5,335 nt of DNA from the NCBI GenBank assembly GCA_029880065.1, contig JAOUPD010000075.1:1-5335 (forward strand), given 5' to 3'. This DNA is from Hadesarchaea archaeon (GTDB lineage: Archaea; Hadarchaeota; Hadarchaeia; Hadarchaeales; Hadarchaeaceae). Positions 1 through 4,598 of the stretch are shown piece after piece. Made by a program: the position numbers and the translations under genes. Within the stretch, counting starts at the first letter, position 1. Each line of letters opens with the position of its first letter. The notes beneath the pieces are model-generated. The model did no database searches. It was not told where the DNA came from and worked only from the letters and a program-made list of their open reading frames with translations.

Positions 1-130
1 GTGTTGTGGTTTGAAATTTTGAAGATGCTGAAGCCCCTCAAAATCTGAATCCGTGTATGCCTTCTTGTGCTAGAGATGCTTTGAGCACGTGGCCCTTTTG
101 GCCTCGGGAGTTCAAATCTCCCCCCCGGCG
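1..130 (+). tRNA. Partial, intron-containing class II tRNA, probably tRNA-Ser
   Basis: The 3' half is clear. The T-arm has a 5-bp stem (106-110 with 118-122) around the loop TTCAAAT. It is followed by the acceptor strand CCCCGGC (123-129) and a G discriminator at 130; no CCA is encoded. Before the T-arm is a long variable arm, GGCC (91-94) pairing with GGCC (100-103). Long variable arms occur in archaeal Ser and Leu tRNAs, and G73 favours Ser. No D-arm or matching GCCGGGG acceptor strand lies within the window, so the 5' end is upstream. TTTGAAA at 10-16 looks like a TGA-anticodon loop. A 7-bp hairpin (16-22 with 38-44) starts just after it, as expected for an intron inserted after position 37. 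Bases 5-8 can pair with 86-89 as anticodon stem, but 9 and 85 mismatch. The class II 3' half is solid; the anticodon and 3' splice point are inference. Confidence 0.6.
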
Positions 131-134
131 CTTC

Positions 135-141
135 TATTTTT
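135..141 (+). terminator. Short T-run after the tRNA
   Basis: TATTTTT follows the tRNA 3' end by about five bases. Archaeal RNA polymerase stops at T-runs without needing a hairpin, so this is a plausible end for the tRNA transcript. The run is short, so the call is tentative. Confidence 0.35.
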
Positions 142-144
142 ATT

Positions 145-151
145 AAAAAAA
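145..151 (-). terminator. T-run terminator of the exporter operon
   Basis: Seven A residues on the plus strand give TTTTTTT on the minus strand, about 60 bases beyond the stop codon of the last exporter gene. An oligo-T tract at the end of an operon is the usual archaeal termination signal. It also lies between the convergent tRNA and exporter transcripts, as one would expect. Confidence 0.5.
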
Positions 152-208
152 GGGAAGAGGATTTTATTGTTTACGATTCCTTCAGAGAAACCCGTATGAT
201 ATCTGTTT

Positions 209-919
209 CTAAAATTTCTTGTTGAATGTATGGAATAGTACAGCTAGTAATGCAAGGTGCACAGCAAATCCTACTCCCAGATGAATGTAATCATTAGTGC
301 CGATGGTTAATACTTTGTCGAGGGCCATGAATGTCCAGAAGTTTGGAATCAGGCCGAAAACATACTTCCAGTTTTCGGCGATGAAGAGGGCGAAGAGGGG
401 GAGGAGGAATGCGCCTCCAAGCGTTTTCATCACGGCGAAACCTTGTACTTTGTTACTTGCAAGTACATTTATTATCAACGCCATCACCGGCGTGAACACG
501 GCAAACAGAACCGCAACCGGCAGATACAAAAGAAATGGAACTTCCACAAGGCCGGTTAGTGCCGGAAAAATGGCGACATAGATAAACGAGAATAACGTCA
601 TTAATAACATTCTGTAGATGAGGTAAGCGCTCCTTGAAATAGGCATGACACGTAACACCGTTAGCAGGTTTTCATCGCGCTCATCCATGATGAGGAACGC
701 AGTGATGAAACCAAAAATCATGGGCATCATAATAGTCATCATCATGAACAACATAGGGTAGAATGGCTCAAGGTAGTACACATTCTCTGAAATCCATGGG
801 ATGACGAACCTAGTCATCACAACGAAGATTATTGGATATGCAACAAAGGCATAAACATAAAATTTGTCTCTTAAGATGTTTCTTAAATCGTTTACGAGTA
901 GTTTGCCGATGTATGCCAT
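209..919 (-). CDS. ABC-2 type transporter permease (second permease of the exporter)
   Basis: This is a 236-residue integral membrane protein, the distal gene of a three-gene exporter operon. Hydrophobic segments lie near residues 20-41, 54-78, 100-120, 128-150, 165-182 and 212-232, so six helices. The loop after helix 2, about residues 79-95 (DERDENLL...VMPIS), has the acidic-then-proline pattern of the ABC-2 coupling region that contacts the ATPase. The short cytoplasmic N-terminus followed by a helix ending in RFVIPW, and the permease-permease-ATPase set, recall exporters annotated as fluoroquinolone-type. That is a resemblance only; the cargo cannot be read from sequence. The ATG lies one base after the stop of the upstream permease (TAA-A-ATG), preceded by a purine-rich GGGGGGAAAG, so translation is probably coupled. 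The stop is TAG, followed by TGA nine codons on. Function as an ABC-2 permease is well supported; substrate unknown. Confidence 0.85.
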   Translation of the reverse strand: MAYIGKLLVNDLRNILRDKFYVYAFVAYPIIFVVMTRFVIPWISENVYYLEPFYPMLFMMMTIMMPMIFGFITAFLIMDERDENLLTVLRVMPISRSAYLIYRMLLMTLFSFIYVAIFPALTGLVEVPFLLYLPVAVLFAVFTPVMALIINVLASNKVQGFAVMKTLGGAFLLPLFALFIAENWKYVFGLIPNFWTFMALDKVLTIGTNDYIHLGVGFAVHLALLAVLFHTFNKKF

Positions 920-920
920 T

Positions 921-1622
921 TTACTTTCCCCCCATTATTATATGTTTATAGAATGCTTTTTTTGCAAGATAATAGCATAAAGTTGTCCATAAGGTCAAGT
1001 AAACAACTGAATATATTGTTTCCCATAAGGCGATTTCGCTGAACACACCTTTGAGTAGGAAAAAGGATGCCTGTGAAGGCCATAGGTAGAATATAACGTT
1101 TTCATACAATCCAGATACGTGCAGCATTGGAGGAATAAATAATATTAGAAATGAAAACGCCATCGTGAGTAAATATTCGTTTAGACTACTGCATCTTGAT
1201 ACTAAGATGAAACCAAGCAGTATGAGAAACACGGATGTGAGAATTATTCCAAGGAACATGTAAAGATAGTTGAACGCGAATCCATGAGCAAGGAATAAAA
1301 ACAGCAAAGCTGCTATAATCGAAAGCGCAGTTAGTGATATTATTTTAGCAAGAAAATAGTTTCGTGTCTCCATTGGTGTGACGGTGAGTGCTTGGAGTGT
1401 GTTTTCAGTTTTTTCAAATAGCACCAGCGCTCCAACGAACATGATACCAATTAGTGCTGGATCTAAAAACAAAAACACTGTACGAAAGTATTCCGTGTTT
1501 ATGAATGGTATTGTCTCAAGGGCAAGGAAGTATAGGACAACGCTTGCTATCGAGAGGTGGATTATCTTGTACCTTGATTGCAGGATGAACTCCCATTTGA
1601 CCATTGTTTTAAGTTGCGTCAT
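921..1622 (-). CDS. ABC-2 type transporter permease (first permease of the exporter)
   Basis: This is a 233-residue membrane protein with a short charged N-terminus (MTQLKTMVKWEFILQSRYK) typical of ABC-2 permeases. Helices lie at about residues 21-40, 50-69, 93-113, 119-141, 150-167 and 205-225. The cytoplasmic segment 70-83 (EKTENTLQALTVTP) matches the coupling-region pattern seen in ABC-2 permeases (acidic-rich, then TL.AL..TP), which docks on the ATPase. The gene sits between the ATPase and the second permease. Its ATG overlaps the ATPase stop by one base (TAATG), with GGAAGG upstream as ribosome-binding site inside the ATPase gene. The two permeases differ clearly in sequence, so the membrane part is probably a heterodimer served by two copies of the single ATPase. 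No large extracellular domain is present. Exported substrate unknown; export rather than import is inferred from the ABC-2 fold and absence of a binding protein. Confidence 0.85.
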   Translation of the reverse strand: MTQLKTMVKWEFILQSRYKIIHLSIASVVLYFLALETIPFINTEYFRTVFLFLDPALIGIMFVGALVLFEKTENTLQALTVTPMETRNYFLAKIISLTALSIIAALLFLFLAHGFAFNYLYMFLGIILTSVFLILLGFILVSRCSSLNEYLLTMAFSFLILFIPPMLHVSGLYENVIFYLWPSQASFFLLKGVFSEIALWETIYSVVYLTLWTTLCYYLAKKAFYKHIIMGGK

Positions 1623-2473
1623 TACAGCTGCCTTCCTGTAACCTTGATGAATACCTCTTCTAGAGTTGCATCAGCGGTGTGGATGGTCTGAACTTGCCCT
1701 CCTTTTAGCAGTTTTATGAACTTGCTGTTCGTACCAAGATTTGCCAGTTGGAACTTGTCTCGTATGAGTTTATCGCCTTTGAGATATTCCACTCTGACGA
1801 GTTTTTTGCCGTGTTTTATCTTAAGTTCCTTTGGGCTTGCAATCAGGTTTAATTTGCCATCTATTATGAATCCTATCTTGTCACAAAGCTCGTCAGCAAC
1901 AGTCATATTATGTGTTGTAAGAAAGATTGATTTGCCCTCCTTCTTCTTTTTCAGGATGATGTTTTTGACCTGTCTGGAGCTGACTGGGTCAAGACCAGTG
2001 GTTGGTTCATCTAGAAACAGTATCTGAGGGTTGTTGAGCAATGCCCTTATGAAATTTAGTTTCATTTTCATACCCTTGGAAAATGAGCCTACCCTCTGAT
2101 TGGCGTCCTGGTCTAGGTCTACCATTTTCAGCAGTTCATGAGGATCAACGGTTTTCCTACTGTAAAAGGAAGCAAACAGTTCTAGGTTCTCCAAGGCGGT
2201 GAGTTTCTGGTAATGATTGGGGAATTCGAAGCAGACACCGATTCTCTCATATAAGTCTGATTTCCAGTTTTGAAGGTCTTTATCTAGTAATTCAACATTT
2301 CCACCGTATCCTTTGAGTAGTCCTATGATTATCTTTTGTGTGGTGGTCTTCCCTGCACCATTTGGTCCTAAGAACCCAAAGATTTCTCCTTCCTTTATTT
2401 GGAAAGAAATTCCGTTTAATGCTTTCTTTTTTGATTTTGGATATGTGAACTCAAGATTTTCTACTTTTATCAT
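1622..2473 (-). CDS. ABC transporter ATP-binding protein (exporter ATPase)
   Basis: This is a 283-residue nucleotide-binding protein that powers the two permeases encoded just downstream. Visible motifs in order: Walker A GPNGAGKTT at 36-44; Walker B ILFLD at 151-155 with catalytic Glu156; D-loop GLD at 160-162; switch His188 in TTHNM. Two motifs deviate. The Q-loop position carries Glu83 (CFEFPNHY) instead of Gln, and the signature reads FSKGM at 131-135 rather than LSGGQ. Both seem familiar from the subfamily annotated as fluoroquinolone-type exporter ATPases, which would make them subfamily traits rather than damage. The C-terminal part (about 220-283) is an extra small domain of the kind common in ABC-2 exporter ATPases. 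First gene of the operon; the ATG is preceded by AAGGATGGGG and a TATA box about 60 bases upstream. ATPase role certain; cargo unknown. Confidence 0.93.
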   Translation of the reverse strand: MIKVENLEFTYPKSKKKALNGISFQIKEGEIFGFLGPNGAGKTTTQKIIIGLLKGYGGNVELLDKDLQNWKSDLYERIGVCFEFPNHYQKLTALENLELFASFYSRKTVDPHELLKMVDLDQDANQRVGSFSKGMKMKLNFIRALLNNPQILFLDEPTTGLDPVSSRQVKNIILKKKKEGKSIFLTTHNMTVADELCDKIGFIIDGKLNLIASPKELKIKHGKKLVRVEYLKGDKLIRDKFQLANLGTNSKFIKLLKGGQVQTIHTADATLEEVFIKVTGRQL

Positions 2474-2530
2474 ATCACATCCCCATCCTTCTTTTACTCG
2501 TATATTGCTTTTCGTCTTAAATTCTAGTAT

Positions 2531-2540
2531 TAAATATAAA
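2531..2540 (-). promoter_or_regulatory. TATA box of the exporter operon (possibly bidirectional)
   Basis: On the minus strand this reads TTTATATTTA, a good archaeal box A. Initiation about 26 bases on would give a leader of roughly 35 bases before the ATPase ATG, long enough to include its purine-rich ribosome-binding site. The complementary strand reads TAAATATAAA and lies 30 bases before the ATG of the short amber-containing frame, so the same element may once have served both directions. Confidence 0.55.
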
Positions 2541-2553
2541 TCCGCCTAATGTC

Positions 2554-2560
2554 GAGGTGG
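2554..2560 (+). promoter_or_regulatory. Shine-Dalgarno site of the short amber-containing frame
   Basis: GAGGTGG is a strong match to the archaeal Shine-Dalgarno core (GGAGGTGA) and sits four bases before the ATG at 2565. It is the best ribosome-binding site in the window, though the frame it serves is interrupted after eight codons. Confidence 0.4.
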
Positions 2561-2564
2561 CAAA

Positions 2565-2831
2565 ATGAGCGTGGAAATCCTCATCCTCTAGAACCTGCTC
2601 GTCTACCAGCCGCACGACGGGTACACGGCGGCGTGGATGGTGCGGATCTACTTGGTGTAGGCCATAAAGGATGGAAGTCTTTCGGTGTTTTATCTCAGGA
2701 GAGTAACGCCTCCAAAAATCCCGACCGGAGGCAGAAAGTATCGATTTGCCCGTAAAACCTGTGCCAAAATCCCTTCCCCGGCGCCACGGAGTCCAACGAA
2801 CAAACCACCAAAAAATCCGTGCACCCAGTAA
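2565..2831 (+). pseudogene. Probable decayed small gene with two in-frame TAG codons
   Basis: From ATG 2565 one frame runs 88 codons to a TAA at 2829-2831, broken by TAG at 2589-2591 and 2658-2660. In the first 30 or so codons nearly every third base is G or C (for example CTG CTC GTC TAC CAG), far more biased than the flanking AT-rich genes. A TATA-like element and a strong ribosome-binding site precede it. These signs say that this frame is or was translated. Codon bias fades after the second TAG, so decay or a frame change probably follows. Residues read HDGYTAAWMV just before the second TAG; this recalls the DGxTAAW motif at the N-terminus of some DHH-family phosphoesterases, a weak resemblance only. 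Readthrough or pyrrolysine decoding is the alternative, but two normal genes here also end in TAG. Not confidently identified. Confidence 0.35.
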
Positions 2832-2832
2832 G

Positions 2833-2839
2833 TTTAAAT
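2833..2839 (+). promoter_or_regulatory. TATA box of the oxidoreductase gene
   Basis: TTTAAAT is centred 27 bases before the ATG at 2863. Archaeal transcription starts about 25-27 bases after box A, so the mRNA probably begins at or next to the start codon. No Shine-Dalgarno sequence lies between the box and the gene, which fits a leaderless transcript. Confidence 0.55.
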
Positions 2840-2862
2840 CCAATTTCTAAAAACAACATTTG

Positions 2863-3903
2863 ATGGTGAAAGCAGGAATAGGTCTCGCAGGACTAGGCTT
2901 CATGGCTAGGGTTCATTCCCGGGCTCTAAATGGGATACCGGAAGCCAAAATAGTCGCCGCATGGTCGAAATTTCCCGAGGAACACGTGAAGTTCGATGAG
3001 TTCAGCAAGAAATTAGGATTCGAGATTGAAACATATTACACAAACATTGAAAAAATGCTTGAAGACCCAGGGGTCGATGCGGTCATTTGTGCCATCCCAT
3101 CAAGATTCGCTGAACCCATAGCTAATGAGATTATCAGGGCCGGGAAACCTGCCCTTATCGAATGTCCTCCAAGTGATACTCCTGAAGGAATAGACCGCAT
3201 GGAGAAATTTGCAAAAGAGCGAGGTGTCAAATTGATGCCTGGCCACTGTTATCGATTCGCCCCCTGTTTTAAAAAATCTAAAGAACTCGTCGATAAAGAC
3301 GAAATCGGGGCACCTTTATTCGTTCACTTTAGAGAATTCGTGCCCGCAGATAGTCTCGCGAGACAATGGGCGCCCGGATCTTGGATTTGGGATAAGGACA
3401 AGGGCGGGCCAATACCAACTATGACGGTTTTTTGCATGGATATGGCGCGCTGGCTTTTGAAATCCGAACCTGTGTCGTTGTATGCAACGGTCAAATGGCA
3501 AGAGCTACCACAACTTGGCACCTTGGGATACACCGTGTCAAACGTGATTAAATTCGAGAACGATGTTACGTGGGTTAACGAATTCAGCAGCAGCTTTGCA
3601 CCGTCCGTGGGTTCTTCTATGAAGATGGAAATCTTTGGTGAAAATGGGAACGCTGTGATGGTAGACGGCCCTGAGAGAGTGATCCTTCACACAGAGAAAA
3701 AAGGGGTAAAGCGGGAATGGTATTTTGACATAACTCGACCCGAGAGATGGGGCCATAAACCACAGGACGAGCATTTCATCAGATCGGTTGTACTCGGTCA
3801 CGAGGAGCCAATCGTGAAGTTGCAGGATGCAAAAAAAGCACTAAAAATGTCTTTAGCAATCTTAGAATCATCGAAAACCAACAGGGTAATTCAATTCGAT
3901 TAG
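2863..3903 (+). CDS. Gfo/Idh/MocA family oxidoreductase with non-canonical active site
   Basis: This is a 346-residue protein, the usual length for the family of NAD(P)-dependent sugar and cyclitol dehydrogenases. The N-terminal Rossmann domain (about 1-125) shows GLAGLGFMARVH at 7-18, matching the GxGxxG dinucleotide-binding loop, and DPGVDAVICAIP at 68-79. The C-terminal alpha/beta domain begins near GHCYRFAP (127-134). Three catalytic positions of the family are changed. The EKP motif reads ECP (100-102), so the lysine is Cys101. The motif normally GG...DxGxH..D reads GGPIPTMTVFCMD (181-193), placing Thr186 and Phe190 where Asp and His belong. It may use another chemistry, bind a ligand without turnover, or act on an unusual substrate. 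ATG 2863 is chosen over TTG 2860 because of the promoter spacing. It appears to be a single-gene transcript, divergent from the exporter. It ends TAG, then TAG and TAA in the same frame. Confidence 0.88.
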   Translation: MVKAGIGLAGLGFMARVHSRALNGIPEAKIVAAWSKFPEEHVKFDEFSKKLGFEIETYYTNIEKMLEDPGVDAVICAIPSRFAEPIANEIIRAGKPALIECPPSDTPEGIDRMEKFAKERGVKLMPGHCYRFAPCFKKSKELVDKDEIGAPLFVHFREFVPADSLARQWAPGSWIWDKDKGGPIPTMTVFCMDMARWLLKSEPVSLYATVKWQELPQLGTLGYTVSNVIKFENDVTWVNEFSSSFAPSVGSSMKMEIFGENGNAVMVDGPERVILHTEKKGVKREWYFDITRPERWGHKPQDEHFIRSVVLGHEEPIVKLQDAKKALKMSLAILESSKTNRVIQFD

Positions 3904-3935
3904 TTTTAGTAAAAAATTCTTGCTCAACTTTGTCT

Positions 3936-3950
3936 GATTTTTCCTTCTTT
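3936..3950 (+). terminator. T-rich terminator after the oxidoreductase gene
   Basis: GATTTTTCCTTCTTT, about 35 bases beyond the stop codon, is a pyrimidine-rich tract with a run of five T. No hairpin precedes it. Archaeal termination at such tracts is common, and a new promoter follows before the next gene. Confidence 0.4.
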
Positions 3951-4065
3951 GAAATATTCGTCAGATGCAGGTTTTTATTTGGCTCGCGGAAAAGTCTTCA
4001 TACATGCAGCACGCTTGAAAACTTTTATGGGCCATCTATGGGGTGTCTCAAACAGCGGCTTTCGG

Positions 4066-4075
4066 TTAAATTTAT
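4066..4075 (+). promoter_or_regulatory. TATA box of the archease-rtcB operon
   Basis: TTAAATTTAT is centred about 28 bases before GTG 4099 and 31 before ATG 4102. Transcription would start at about 4097-4101, making archease leaderless or nearly so. No ribosome-binding site lies upstream of either start codon. The rest of the 3904-4101 gap shows only the terminator tract and no convincing gene. Confidence 0.55.
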
Positions 4076-4101
4076 CCTAAGTTACCTGAAGAACCAAAGT
4101 G

Positions 4102-4530
4102 ATGACAAAGCGTTTCGAGTGGGTCGAACACCCGTCGGACATCGGCTTTCGCGCCTACGGTCGCGACCTAGCTGAGGCCTTCGAGAACGCGGCGCTTGCT
4201 TTCTTCGAGGTGATGGTCGACACAAGCAAGGTCGAGCCGCGCGAGGAGGTCAAGGTCGAGCTGGAGGCTGAGGACAAGGGGGCTCTGCTTTATGATTGGT
4301 TAGAGAGACTGCTCTACTTTCACGACACCCAAAACTTAGTGATGTCAAAGTTCAGGGTGACGATTTCTGGGGTCAATGACGGCTTCAAGCTCATTGCTCG
4401 AGCTTGGGGAGAACCGTTCGACCCGACTAAGCACCCCGAGAGAACCGCAGTCAAGGCGATGACCTACCACATGATGGAAATCAAGTGCGAACCTGAACGC
4501 TGCTCGGTGCAAGCGGTCGTAGATATTTAA
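4102..4530 (+). CDS. Archease, activator of the RNA ligase RtcB
   Basis: This is a 142-residue cytoplasmic protein of the archease family. It helps RtcB load GMP onto its active-site histidine and allows many turnovers in tRNA exon ligation. Family marks: the N-terminal HPSDIGFRAYG (10-20), corresponding to the usual HTADIG with its metal-binding Asp (here Asp13); DWLERLLYFHD in the middle; the KHPERTAVKAMTYH segment near the end; and the C-terminal VVDI, whose Asp141 is a conserved metal ligand. Length matches archaeal relatives, so the protein is complete. Pro-Ser replaces the common Thr-Ala before the Asp. Start codon: GTG 4099 and ATG 4102 are adjacent; ATG is preferred but promoter spacing does not decide. 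The gene is markedly richer in G/C-ending codons than the exporter genes. RtcB follows 68 bases later on the same strand, the classic pairing. Confidence 0.95.
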   Translation: MTKRFEWVEHPSDIGFRAYGRDLAEAFENAALAFFEVMVDTSKVEPREEVKVELEAEDKGALLYDWLERLLYFHDTQNLVMSKFRVTISGVNDGFKLIARAWGEPFDPTKHPERTAVKAMTYHMMEIKCEPERCSVQAVVDI

Positions 4531-4573
4531 AAAATTACACGCTTTTCAAACCAAAGAGTAATTAACGCTGCAA

Positions 4574-4594
4574 GCACCTGTTAGTTTAAGGTGC
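4574..4594 (+). promoter_or_regulatory. Hairpin containing the rtcB Shine-Dalgarno site
   Basis: GCACCT (4574-4579) and AGGTGC (4589-4594) are perfect inverted repeats separated by nine bases. The 3' arm contains AAGGTG (4588-4593), the ribosome-binding site of rtcB, five bases before its ATG. When folded, the stem would cover the site. The hairpin lies wholly in the 68-base gap between archease and rtcB. The ribosome-binding site is clear; a regulatory role for the stem is inference. Confidence 0.5.
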
Positions 4595-4598
4595 AAAA

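Noticed and set aside
2589..2660. Pyrrolysine decoding of the two TAG codons
   Set aside because: Kept only as an alternative. The oxidoreductase and the second permease end in TAG at sensible protein ends, so TAG works as a stop here, and no pyl gene is in view.
2517..2843. Minus-strand open frame of 108 codons in the divergent intergenic region
   Set aside because: It runs over the exporter promoter, has no ribosome-binding site and its residues (rich in Trp and Arg, from GC-rich DNA read backwards) show no domain. It mirrors the biased plus-strand frame.
2860..2862. TTG as start codon of the oxidoreductase
   Set aside because: An ATG follows directly, and the TATA box spacing of 27 bases fits the ATG for a leaderless mRNA.
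4099..4105. GTGATGA as a C box of a C/D guide RNA
   Set aside because: It is the archease start region, and no convincing D box and terminal stem accompany it at suitable spacing.
3930..4175. Plus-strand open frame crossing the archease start
   Set aside because: It overlaps archease in another frame and covers a terminator tract and the archease promoter; the composition is not protein-like.
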